DNA of 64,000 nt from Euryodendron excelsum (lineage: Eukaryota > Streptophyta > Magnoliopsida > Ericales > Pentaphylacaceae): positions 27,082,501 to 27,146,500 of the forward strand of contig CM065387.1 of the NCBI GenBank assembly GCA_033060915.1, given 5' to 3'. Shown here piece by piece: positions 33,151-44,573 of this stretch. Within the stretch, counting starts at the first letter, position 1; the number at the start of each line of letters is the position of its first letter. The notes below the pieces were generated by a model. That model was given only the letters and a program-made list of their open reading frames with translations, made no database searches and was not told the origin of the DNA. The position numbers and the translations under genes are program-made.

Positions 33151-34888
33151 TTAACTCGTAGTCTTCTTAACCTTAGGTTCCCCCTAACCCTAGTCTAACC
33201 CAACCTAGGTTAATACACTTCAAGGTTCCAACTCTTGAACCTTTTTTTTTTAAAATGATCATTCAAACTTTCAAATTATCCTCATAACCTATTCCTCCAA
33301 AACCTCCTATCCCCATGACTTCAAAAACCCAACTCCATACACTTTTCTAATGTTCCTACACTCCATCTTTAAGACATTTCCAAAAATGTTTTCAAAAGGT
33401 CACAAACCTAAGGGGTCCCTAGCCCTCCCATGATTAGGGATTCCAAGGACAAGTGACAAATCAAGAACAACTTCTAAGGTTGTCTATGTTAGGATTCCAA
33501 ATACTTAGCCATTTTCAAAAACCACTTTAAAAAACTAATTCATCCAAACATTCTAAAGTCATGCCTCCTAGGATTTCAAAACAAGACTTCAAAAATACTT
33601 TCAAGTTCTCTTGAGTCATGCTAAAGCATTTTTCCAAAACTCCCTTAGAGTCAATCCAAAAGCATTTTCAAAACACTTCACTTCCAATTTCAAGTCAAAA
33701 CTTCCAAGACCACAAAGACTCTTCAACTTCTAAAGACCACAAAGTGTCTTAAACTTCTCCAAAGACCTCAAAGTGTCTGAAACTTTTTCAAAGATCTCGA
33801 AGTGTAACTTTTCGAAGATCCCAAAGTGTCTTCAAACCTTCCAAAGGCCCTAATGCGCCTACTTTCCCCTCGGGCTCTTGCCCGAACTACGAATGACCTG
33901 ATTCTCGCCAAATGAGATACGTAGGCAACCTAAAATGGTGTGGTCATAACTTTTATTGCAACCCCAATCTCTTTTTCAAAAATTCCAATCAATTCGAAAT
34001 TTCTATTCCAAACTCTTTCAAAACCTCCATTATTTTCAAACTTTTTCCAAAACTTGCATCATGCATCATTCATCCAAAAAGTGATGACTAAATCCCTTTT
34101 TCAAAGTTCTAAAGTGGATATTAAGTGGATAATGATAACCGATTATTCTAGTGAGTGAACCAAGGGTGATTAGACATGTAGGTACCGAAAGGGCGGGGTA
34201 GGGTGATGATCTTAGGATATCTTCCCTACACGTAACCAACCCCCGAACCTTAGATTTCTGTTTTCAAAAGACCAAAATGGAGTTATTTTCAAAAAAGGGC
34301 TTAAACATTTCAAAAGGTTGCCAAATAACCTATTTTCCTAAAAACCCTCTCTTGAGGGAGTTTTCAAAAATCTTTTTTTCAAAAACTCTAAGTCTAATCT
34401 TCGGATTAACGCTTAGTTTTAGGTGCCCTAACTCACTTTTATCAAGTTAGGTGGCAACTCCTATTTTTCTAAAAAGCCCTTAGTCAAGCTAATTTTCAAA
34501 CCTAGTCGTACTCGTCCTTTAAGGGGAACTAGTTCTAGTGACAGAGTTCCGTGCTTTAGGGTCTCCCAGCCGAAAGGACCTTGGACACCCCAAAAATTGG
34601 GGCGCGACAGATAGGTCATGGGTCGCAAATACATTTCAGATGAAGAAGTTATACCCTATAGAAAATGGACTAAAATTCTGAAAAAAACAATACTATTGAT
34701 AGAATTTTGGGTCAACTTCAAAATTTAATATCTCTTAATCTATAAGGAATTAGAGTACAAACTTTATATGGTACAAAAGTCTACGAGCCTACTTTTCAAT
34801 GCTTCAAATAGTGCATCAATCCAAGTTTTCTAGAGTAAGTTATATCCATTTTATTAAGCTGTGTTAGAGCTGAAAAAGCAAATATGGG

Positions 34889-35075
34889 ATGTGTCGACAC
34901 ATAAAGTAACGGTGTCGACACATGAGATGAAGAAGTGAATCTGAGAGCTCTCTGGACGGATGTGTCGACACATGAGGCAAAGGTGTCGACATAAGAGCTG
35001 ATGAAATGAATTTGGGAGCTCTCTGAATAGATGTGTCAACACATGAGGTAAAGGTGTCGACACATTTCCTAGAAA
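34889..35075. repeat. 71-bp tandem repeat, three units, with GTGTCGACAC palindromes
   Basis: GTGTC(G/A)ACAC at 34891, 34962 and 35033 (71-bp steps), each followed 21 bp later by a second GTGTCGACA (34912, 34983, 35054). Confidence 0.9.
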
Positions 35076-35528
35076 AAATGAAAATCTACCCGAAAATCCC
35101 CAAATCTCACCCAAACTCCATCAAAACTCTTACAAACTCTTTCAATGCTTCCAGGGTCTAAATATTGACCCAAGAAGACCACAATAACTCAAAATGAAAC
35201 ACTTTAAACAAGTGAATCGAAGGGATCTAGGGTTTGAAATCTCAAACTCGACATGTACAAATTTGGAAGTATTTCAACCCCAACTCCCAATCTATCAACA
35301 TATGCTTACAAGCCTTCAAAACCTAACCAAATGGGACTAAAAGAGTCATAAAAGACAACTACAACACATATATATACATACTCATATAAGGGTTGGTGAA
35401 ATCTTGCCTTCTTTTAAGCTTCATAAATGGTGGTTCTAGCGTGGATAGAGCTCCTCCAACCTTCTTTCTCTTTTTCTCCCTCTCTTCCCTTCCTCTTCTT
35501 CTCTTCTTCTTCTGATTCATCTTAGCAG

Positions 35529-35531
<3 letters not shown>

Positions 35532-35567
<36 letters not shown>
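35532..35567. repeat. (GT)n microsatellite
   Basis: About 18 GT units with one interruption near the end, inside XY. Confidence 0.97.
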
Positions 35568-35570
<3 letters not shown>

Positions 35571-35737
35571 TGTATATAAGATGATAAATATAGGGAATAA
35601 TCTCATGTGTCTCACACTAGAAGCTTAAGTTGGAACTTGAATTCTGATTGGTCATCATGACTTAAAGGTACATTAAAATGATATAGGATTTCGGAAAATT
35701 CTCATTAATTCAAATAATAGAGGTTCGGGGTACTATA

Positions 35738-38653
35738 GTCTCTCGAGGGTTCCTATTCATTCTCGGCCGAGTCTAGTTGCTCAGAACCTTCTAGATAATT
35801 CTCAAACTTTTCGGAGTCACTCTTAGTGGAGCCAAGCCAAAAATTGCATGGTAGTCACTAGGACAAGTGCCCAAATCTTTTGTCTTGCATCCCAAGGGTC
35901 GAAAGATACATTTCTTGTTGTCTTAAAACTTTCATAAGTGGCTGGCGCTACTAGTAATGGCGCCAAGTTAAAAAATGGCCTAGTGGCACCAGTGGAGTTT
36001 TGCCCTGGTGCCATTGCAACTGGTGCCAAGCTATTTTGTTTGTCCATAAATATAGACCCTCCCCCTGCATGAAAATGGTCTGCAAACTCAGTCTGAAAAC
36101 TCTGTCTCTTGAAATTCAAAGCTTGAGGTCTCTCCAAACCTTAGACCTCTCTAGCCTCTTCAAACCCTAGCCCCTAGGCACTCAAACACAAGCCTCCAAA
36201 GCCTCCATTCAAGGCTCAAAGTTTTCTAACTTAGAAGCTCTCAAGGTTCAAGTAAAGTGGAGCAAACAAGGAAATCAAAGCAAGAAGAATACGAGGTAGG
36301 CTTTTAATTTATTGTTATGTAATTCCCCCTCTCTCTTCTCCCTCTTAGCCCATTTAGGTTTTCTTCTATTTTAATCCTCCGTCTTCTACCTCTCTTTCTT
36401 GTATATTGGAAATAAGGGACTCATTAGTTCATGCCTAGGAAGAATTGTTGAAAGTCACCTTGCTGGCAGCATTCTTCAAATTCGACCCTTAGTAGTGTGG
36501 GTTCGACCCCCTTGATTATATGGTAAAGTCTTACCTTGTATGTTCACGACTTTTTTTGCATTGTGCATATCATATTCATACATCTATTCAAATTCGTTTT
36601 CATAATTGTTTTCAAATTTGAATTAAAACTATCTTTCAAAACTTACATTCAAAATCTCCTTTTTTAAACTTGTTTTCAAAATCACAATCCTAAAGTGATT
36701 TTAGCCATTCCATGTTTAGGATTGCTTTAGAAAAGTATTATATTCATTATGACTATCAAGGTTCAAATTTTTGTGTGTAAACCCTACATTATTTTCATCA
36801 AAACCAAAATCTTAAGATGATTTTAACCATTCCATGATTAGGGTTGTTTTAAGAAAGTGTGATATCCAATGTGATTATTACAGTCCATATTAAAAATTCA
36901 TGTTGTTTTCAAAATCACAACCCTAGAATGGTTATAATCTTTTCATGGTTAGAATCGTTTTAGGAAAGTGACATATTCAAAAGATTTTCAAAAGTCCATA
37001 TTTAAATCCCTTTCCAAATTGCTTTTCAAACTCCATTCTAAAAGCTCTCTTAAAAAATTTACTTTCTAAAAACTCTCTTCAAATTTCTTTCTTAAAAACT
37101 CTTTTCAAGAGATCCACTTTCCAAAAACTCTTTATCTTTGAGTCCAAGTCAAGCCTTAGAAATCATGATTAGGAAACCTTAGTTACTTTCTTAAAGTCAT
37201 GACTTCCTCTTTTGCCTCAAATCATAGGCTTCCAAAACTATCTTCTACATCAAATCTTAGGATTTCAAAACCTCTTTTTCTACACCAAATCATAAATTTT
37301 CAAGCCCAAGATTCTCAAAATTTAACATTTCCAATTCCATATCAAATCAAATCTTCCAATTTAAGAACCCAAATCAAATCCTTCGATTTTGGAAACAAAA
37401 TCAAATCATCCTTTTTTTGAAATAAAATCTAATCTTTAACTTTATGAAATAGGAATCAAATCTTTCTTAATTCTAATCTTTCCTAATTCCAATCCTTTCC
37501 TAATTTCAAACCTTCCTAAATCTCAAGTTTCTAAATCTCAACTTATTAAATCTTTCTAAATTCTAAAACTTTCCTAATTTCAAATATTTCTGAATTCAAA
37601 ACTTTCCAAAACTCAAATCATTCCAAAATCAAAACTTTACAAATTTGGAACTTTTCTAAAATGGAACTTTCCTATTTTGAAACATTCCTAATTCAAAGCT
37701 TTCTAAAATCCAATCTTTCCTAAACTCTAACTTTCTAAATTCTTTCAAATTAAATAGTCAAATCTTTTCCAACCATTCCAAATCCAATGTTTCACAATCA
37801 AATCAAATCCTTTCCTAATTTTTCTTAAATCCAACTTTCTTAATCCGAAACGTTTTTAAATTGAAACTTTCTTTAATCAAACTTTTAAAGTCTAAATCAA
37901 ACCTTTCCAATTCAAGCACGTGCTTCAACCCTAGGTTACCTAAACTATATGATGCCAAACCTTAGTTCAACCTTAACCTTAAGTTAGGAAGCTTCAACTC
38001 CTTTCTAAAACTTTTTTTTTTTTTTTAAAACAAAGATGGTTTTTATACTTCAATTCAAGTCAAGATGTTTTCAAATCTCAATATTTCCAAATCTAGTCCA
38101 AGTTCTTCTTCCAAGTTCAATTTTTTCAAATCAAAATCAATTTCAAAATCATCAAGTTCTATTTCAAATCAAAGTTCAATTTCAACTCTTCTGTTCAAGG
38201 TTCAAATCAAACATTTTTCCAATCAAACCTTTTTCAAGTTAAATTTTTCAAAAATCTCAAAGAGTTTATTTTCAATAAGACTCCTGTTCAAACTACGATT
38301 GACCTAATTCCCAACATAGGGATACGTACGCAACCCTCATGGGTGCGGTCACAACCATTTTTTGGTTTTCAATTCCATAATTTTTTTCGAACTTCCAATT
38401 CTACAACCTTTTTCTAATTTTCAATTCCATAATCTATTTTCAAAATCAAATCTTCTTTTCAATTCTATTTTAAAAAATCAAATTCTTTTTTTGCACTTGC
38501 ATGTCATGCATCATATCAAATTTCTTTCTAAATTTTTTTTAAAGAGGATAGTATTGGACAATGGACAATAGAAGATTTTAAATGAGTGAATATAGGGTGA
38601 ATAGACATATAGGTACTGCAAGGGTGGGATAAGGTGATGGTTTAGTGCGTCTT
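35738..38653 (+). repeat. LTR AC, piece 2 (promoter and G-poor downstream region)
   Basis: Resumes LTR AC about where piece 1 stopped. It holds the pre-TATA modules (35943-36030), CATAAATATA (36044), the splice-donor-like site ACGAG|GTAGGC (36296), the long G-poor tract, and GATACGTACGCAACC at 38321. It stops at GTCTT where solo LTR D is inserted. Confidence 0.8.
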
Positions 38654-38839
38654 TGTAAGCACCCCCTTTTTGACCGCTAGGCAGTCTACACTCCATCCAG
38701 ACTTGTACTCAAGTCAATATGGACGTATTCCAATTGAAATCAACTCTCTAAGTCTAATCCTGTCTATCCATCGCTTCGCGGGCCCACCAGGCCCAAATAG
38801 AGGCAAAATGACCAAAATGCCCTTAGGGGCATTGTCCTT

Positions 38840-39400
38840 TCATATTCCAATTCCAATCCCTCTCTTGAGACAGTTTATTCCTTGAGACGGTAAATCTACT
38901 CCAATCAGGCGCGTCTTTCTGAAGACGATAAGGTCCCTTTCCAATTCCAATCCCTCTCTCAAGACAGTTAATTCCTCGAGATGGTAAATCTATCCAATCA
39001 GGCACGTCTTTCCGAAGACGGTAAGTCCCCTTTCTAATTCCAATTCCAATTCCAATCCCTTTATCAAGACAGTTGATTCCTCAAGACGGTAAATCTACTC
39101 CAATCAGGCACGTCTTTCCGAAGACGATAAGACCGCTTTCCAATTCCAATCCCTCTCTCAAGATACTTAATTCCTTGAGACGGTAAATCTATCCAATCAG
39201 GAACGTCTTTCCGAAGACGGTAAGTCCCCTTTCTAATTCCAATTCCAATTCCAATCCCTTTCTCGAGACAGTTGATTCCTCGAGACAGTAAATCTACTCC
39301 AATCAAGCATGTCTTTCATAAGACGATAAGACCCCTTTCCAATTCCAATCCCTCTCTCGAGACAGTTTATTCCTCGACACAGTACGACACATTTTTCGAA
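38840..39400 (+). repeat. Dimeric tandem repeat in LTR D
   Basis: GACGGTAAATCT-type marks at 38885, 38980, 39085, 39178 and 39283 give steps of 95, 105, 93 and 105 bp. Two unit types therefore alternate, with a higher-order period near 200 bp. Units contain CTCGAGAC/CTTGAGAC and ACGTCTTTCCGAAGACG. Confidence 0.85.
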
Positions 39401-40696
39401 GGAAATCTCTTCGAAACGGTAAGTCCCTTTAAACTTATCAACCGGGACGAGACCCCAAGTCCCCTAGATGGTAGAACGGTCAACCTTTGATGCCTGCTAG
39501 CCCACTAATGAAGAAATGTCTGTTTAGGCACGCCTTTCAAGAAAGTTAACTCTCAGGCGCTAAGTCCCTTTAGCAGCTTCCCGAGATCAGGCAATCTCGG
39601 GAATGATCGCGAATCGTTAGAGTAGCGGAAATACTCGTAAATATCACAACAATTAGAGTAAAGGAAATACTCGCAAACAGGTCGATATAGGGAATTGCCA
39701 ACAAATCCCTGTATCACGAGACCACCGTCAGAGTGGCGGAAACACTCAAAACCTAGGTCAAGACCAGTGCCTGCTAACCCACTTCGGGGAAAAATGACCA
39801 AACTGGCCCTAGGGCCATTTTCCAGCACGTTTCTCGAGAACACATCTGAATCTTCAGAACGGTAAGTCCAGCCTTCCAAGATTGTCTTAAAGGCAATCCG
39901 GCATGATTAGTTGTCTTCTAATCAGTTTCGGGCCAATTCTGTGACTTTCCAGTCAAGATGACCATTTTGCCCCTAGTCATTCGAATGCCTCGGGAACCAT
40001 ACCGGCTCTAGGTGTCAAACTGGTAACCTCCCGAGAATCCTTTTTATAGTATTCCCAACCTTCCTTTACCTTCCCGGATCATTCAGAGTCAATTTCGGTA
40101 AACCCGGTGCAAAATGACCGTTTTGCCCCTGGTGGGCCGGTTGCCTGTTTCTAGCCACGCCGACTCTGGGTATCAAACTGGTAACCTCCTGAGATTGCTT
40201 CTTATAGTATTCTCAACCTTCCTCTATCTTTTTGGATCATTCCGAGTCAGTCCCGGCAAACCCGGTGCGAAATGACCGTTTTGCCCCTGGTGGGCCGGTC
40301 ACCTTTTCCGACCAGACCGGCTCTGGGTATCAAACCAGCAATCTTTGGGAACATTCTAAATAATTTTTCCAAGTCTTGAGTCTTTTTCCAGGACATTCGA
40401 AGTCTGTCCTGATAACTTTCTAACCCAATTGACCGTTTTGCCCCTAACGGCTCGGTCAATCCCTCCGACACATCCTATATTCATTTTTCAAGTCAAATAC
40501 CTCCGGGACACTATTCTAAGTGTTCCTGCCCTGTTCTGGCTCTCCGGGTCATTCCCGGCCTCTTCAAATCATTCTTGGACTTTCCAGAGTAACTCCTAGT
40601 GAAACTAGGCTAAAAATTGCATGGTAGTCACTAGTACAGGCGCTAAATCTGGTGAAAGATACGTTGCTTGCCGACCTAAATAGTTTCCTAATTGGT

Positions 40697-40795
40697 TGGC
40701 ACCACTACTAGTGGCGCTAAGCCAATATTGGGCCTGGCGCCACTCCTTGTGGCGCTAGAAGCATTTTTGCCCTGGCGCCACTACAACAGGCGCCA
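40697..40795 (+). promoter_or_regulatory. Three palindromic modules upstream of TATA in LTR D
   Basis: Modules at 40697-40719, 40735-40757 and 40773-40795, each 23 bp, of the type TGGCGCCACTA-N-TAGTGGCGCCA, with spacers AGCCAATATTGGGCC and GAAGCATTTTTGCCC. Confidence 0.8.
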
Positions 40796-40810
40796 GGTCT
40801 ATCTCATGTC

Positions 40811-40818
40811 TATAAATA
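40811..40818 (+). promoter_or_regulatory. TATA box of LTR D
   Basis: TATAAATA in GTCTATAAATACAAATCC, 15 bp after the third palindromic module. Confidence 0.75.
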
Positions 40819-41140
40819 CAAATCCTCCTCCAGCATGAAAGAGGTCTGCAAACTCAGTCTAAAAATCCTATATTTCGATATACAGAGCTCGTACACTCCC
40901 GAAACCCTAGTTTTTCTAGGTTTTCCAAACCTTAGCCACCATACACTAAACCCTAGCCTCCTATACACTCATACACACCCCTATACACTTATACACTAGC
41001 CTCCAACCCTCCATTGAAGACTTGGATTGCTGCAACTACGAAGCTCTTGAAGACCAAGACAAGACTCTCAAAGACTGAAGCGAAGACCCAAGAAAAAGCA
41101 AGAAAGCAAAGCGCGCAAAGCTAAGCAAAATAAAGAAGAC

Positions 41141-41151
41141 ACAAGGTAGGC
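41141..41151 (+). promoter_or_regulatory. Splice-donor-like site in LTR D
   Basis: ACAAG|GTAGGC at the end of a GA-rich stretch (about 41025-41145, many GAAGA words). The same site occurs in all six Ogre-like LTRs in the window. Confidence 0.6.
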
Positions 41152-44100
41152 TTCTTATTTACATTTTTGCACTTCCCCCTCTCTCTTCTCTCTCCTAACC
41201 CACTTGGGTTTTCTCTATTTTAATCTCCTGTCTTTTTTCCCCTTTCTTTGTATGCTTGAAACAAGGGGACTCCTGGTCCATGTGTAGGATTAGACTATTG
41301 GAGGATCACCGTGTCGGGGGCTTTCTTTTAGTCTAACTAGAGACCACGTGGAATCGGCCCCCTTGATTATGTGGTGAAGCATTAATCTTGTATGTTCACG
41401 ACCCCAAATTTGCATTGTGCATATCATAATCTTGCATCTTCTAAAAATCATTTTCAAACTCGTTTTAAAAGCTTGCATTAAACTTGTCTTCAAAATTGCA
41501 TCAAAATCTCCTTTTTCAAAACATGTTTTCAAAATCACAACCCTAGGGTGATTTTAGCCTTTCCATGGCTAAGATTGCTTTAGGAAAGTGTTACATTTAA
41601 AGTGACTTTCATGGTCCATATTTTCAAATCTTGTTATTTTCAAAACCACTATCCTAAAGTGGTTCTAGCCTTCTTATGGTTAGAATTGCTTTAGGAAAGT
41701 GATATATTTTATATACATTCCAAAATCTCTTTTTGAAAATCTTCTCCTAAAAATCTCTTTTTCAACATACTTTCCTAAAACTCTCTTTTCCAAAGTTGTT
41801 TTCAAAAACTCCCTCCAAAAATTTATTTTTTAAAACTCCCTTTTTTAACTCCTCTCCAAAATACTCTCCCCAAAATCCACTTTCTAAAAACGCTCCCTAA
41901 AAATCTTTCTAAAAACTCTCTCCAACAATCTTCTACCAAAAATCTTTCTAAAAACTCTCTTCCCAAAATTTTTCTTCTAGAAACTCCCCTCTAGGATTTT
42001 CCTTCTAAAAATCTTCGTTTCCAAAAACATACTTTCAAAAAATCCCTTCTCTTGATGCCCAAGTCAAGCCTTAGAGTTAACAATTAGGAAACCCTGATTT
42101 TCTTTCCAAAAATGTGATTTTCAACCTTTCCCCAAACATAGGTTTCCAAAACCTCCCTTTCTACATCAAAAGTATACCTATTTCCAAAATCTATTTTCTA
42201 CGTCAAAGCTATAGTCTTCCTAAATCTAGGGTTTATAAAATCTCCCTTTCCAAATCCTTGTCAAATCCAATCTTCCCGTTTAGGAAACTAGATCATATCC
42301 TCCGTTTTTGGAAACAAAATCCAATCCTTTCCTAATCTAACTCTCTCCTAACTTAACTCCTTCCTAATCTTCTACTTTCCTAAATCTTAATTTTTCAAAA
42401 CTTGAACATAAAAATCTTTCATAAATTTTAAAACTCAACTTCTACGTCTTTCCTAATTCTATCTCTTTCCAAATATTAACTCTTCAAATCTAAGTTTTTA
42501 AATTTTTCCTAAACTCAACCTTTCCTAATCTCAAGATTTTCTAAAACTAAAACTCTAAAACTTTCTAAATCTTAAACTTTCTAAATTTCAAATCTTTCTA
42601 AATTCAAAACTTTCTAAACCCAAAACTTTCTTAAGTTGAAACTTTCTTAATTCAAACCTTTTCTAAATCTTTCCTAATTCAAAATCTTTCTATAATTCTA
42701 AGTTTTCCAAATTCAAAACTTTCTTAACTTGAAACTTTTCAAATTCTAAACCTCTCTTAAACTAAACTTTTCCTAACTCAAAAATATTTCTAAATTCAAC
42801 ACTTTCTTATTTCAAAACCTTTCTTAAAATGAAACTTTCCAATTTCAAAACTTTCCTAAACCTAAAACTTCCCTAAGTTGAATTTTTCCCAAATTGACAA
42901 CTTTCTTAATTTAAAACTTTCCCAAGTTGAAACTTTCCTAATTCCAAAACTTTCCTAAAATGACACTTTTGTAATTCGAACTTTTCCTAAATCGAATCTT
43001 TCCTAAATCTAGTCTTTCCTAATCCTTCCAAGTCTAATCTTCGAGTCAAATCTTTTCTTAAAACCTTTCCAAGTCAAATCATTCCCAAGTCTCTTTTCTT
43101 TCCTAAGTCTAGGTTTCCCCAAACCTCAATTTTTTCAAAACAAGTCTAAATCTTTCTTCCAAATTCTATCTTTTCAAGTCAAAGACCAATCTTCTTAATT
43201 CCGAATTCTAATTTCCAATCTTCTATTCTAAATTCAAATCAAATCATTTTTCCAATCAAAATTTCTCTTTTCCAAATCAACTCTTCTATTTTCAATAGAA
43301 CTCTGATCCGAACTACGACTGACCTGATTCCTCCAAAAGGATACGTAGGCAACTCTCATGGGTGCAGTTACCACGTTTTTTAAATCTCAAATTCTACAAT
43401 ATTTTTCAAATTTCCAATTCCATAACTTTCTTCAAATCTCCAATTCTACAATCTTCTTCAAGTTTCTAATTCCATAATCTATTTTCAAACTTCCAATTTC
43501 AAATTTCTATTTCCAAACCTCTATTTTCAATTTCCGAAACCTTCTTTCCAAATTTAAACTTCTATCTCTTCCTTTTCAAATTAAATCAATTTATTTCCAA
43601 ATCTATTTTTCAATTCTCTTTTCTTGCACTTGCATATCATGCATCATGTTAAATTTGTTTATAAACATTCTTTTTCAAAGTGGATAGGATTGAACATTAG
43701 TTAGTTGAAGACTCTCCTAGGTCAATTTAGGGTAAATTGACATGTAGGTACCGAAAGGGCGGGGTAAGGTGATGGCTTACTGCGTCTTCCCTATACGTAA
43801 CCAACCTCCTCACTGTTTTCATAGACCAAAACAGAGTTATTTTCAAAAAGGGGCTAAATGTTTTTCAAAGGTTGCTAAACAACCCGTTTTCTTAAAAACC
43901 CTCTCTTGAGGGATATTTTGAAAATCATTTTTTAAAAACCCTAAGTGTAGTCTTCGGATTATTCTTAGTTTTTAGTTGACCTAACTCACCTTAATCAAGT
44001 TAGGTGGCGACTCCAAAATTTTTCTGAAAGCCCTTTATTCAAATCTATTTTCAATTCAAACTAGTCCCACTCATTCTTCTGGGAGGGTGAGTTCTGACGA

Positions 44101-44164
44101 GAGAGTACAATATTTTTTTTGCTTGTGTGTGTATTCCTTAAGTGCGAAAAATCTAAGCGCGACA

Positions 44165-44553
44165 GTCTTCTCCATACATAACCAACCTTTAAACCTAGAA
44201 TCACTGTTTTGAAAGACCAAAATGAAGTTATTTTTCAAAAAGAGCTTAAATATTTCCAAAGGTTGCCAAACAGCCTATTTTCTTAAAAACCCTCTCTTGA
44301 GGAAGTTTTCCAAAACCTTTTTCAAACATCCTAAGTTTAATCTTCATATGGTACTTAGTTTTAGGTAACCTAACTCACCTTAATTAAGTTAAGCGGCGAC
44401 TCCAAATCTTTTCTAAAAGTCCTTATTCAAATCAATTTCAAATTCAAATCTAATCGCACTCGTCCTTCTACGAGGATGAGTTCTAACGAAAGAGTACAGT
44501 CTTTTTTCTATTTGTGTGTATTTTCCTTGAGTGCAAAAAATTAGGGACCGACA
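44165..44553 (+). repeat. LTR AC, piece 3 (LTR 3' end)
   Basis: Starts with the second GTCTT copy and matches the last ~380 bp of D, ending TTAGGGACCGACA. Confidence 0.85.
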
Positions 44554-44555
44554 AC

Positions 44556-44573
44556 TGACGACTCTGCTGGGAA
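44556..44573 (+). promoter_or_regulatory. Primer binding site of element AC (decayed)
   Basis: TGACGACTCTGCTGGGAA aligns with the F primer site TGGCGACTCCACTGGGGA at the same place after the LTR. Confidence 0.6.

Larger units (their letters stand above)
29785..34609 (+). mobile_element. Solo LTR B (Ogre-like subfamily), 4,825 bp
   Basis: Runs TGTAAGCACCCC to GGCGCGACA. Flanked by GATAC (29780-29784) and GATAG (34610-34614), a 5-bp target duplication with one difference, and no primer site follows, so it is a solo LTR. It contains its own TATA box (31596), splice-donor-like site (31864), a 30-bp minisatellite and the conserved GATACGTAGGCAACC block at 33916. Its first kilobase differs from D and F (repeats of GGTAGCTTTCTAGGAC type between about 29940 and 30290). 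Confidence 0.85.
34610..35737 (-). mobile_element. LTR-type repeat XY, piece 2 (minus strand)
   Basis: Continues XY after solo LTR B. On the minus strand it starts TATAGTACCCCGAACC, like a plant Ty3 LTR start (TGTAGTACCCC) with one change. It contains three 71-bp units with GTGTCGACAC and a (GT)n run at 35532-35567. Confidence 0.6.
38654..44164 (+). mobile_element. Solo LTR D (Ogre-like), 5,511 bp
   Basis: TGTAAGCACCCCC to AAGCGCGACA, flanked by a perfect 5-bp duplication GTCTT (38649-38653 and 44165-44169). The host LTR (AC) continues on the right with GTCTTCTCCATACATAACC, which would otherwise look like a tandem duplication of the LTR end. No internal region is present. Confidence 0.92.

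Noticed and set aside
43783..44553. Apparent tandem duplication of an LTR 3' end (~380 bp)
   Set aside because: The left copy belongs to solo LTR D and the right copy to the host LTR AC; the GTCTT duplication around D explains it by nesting.
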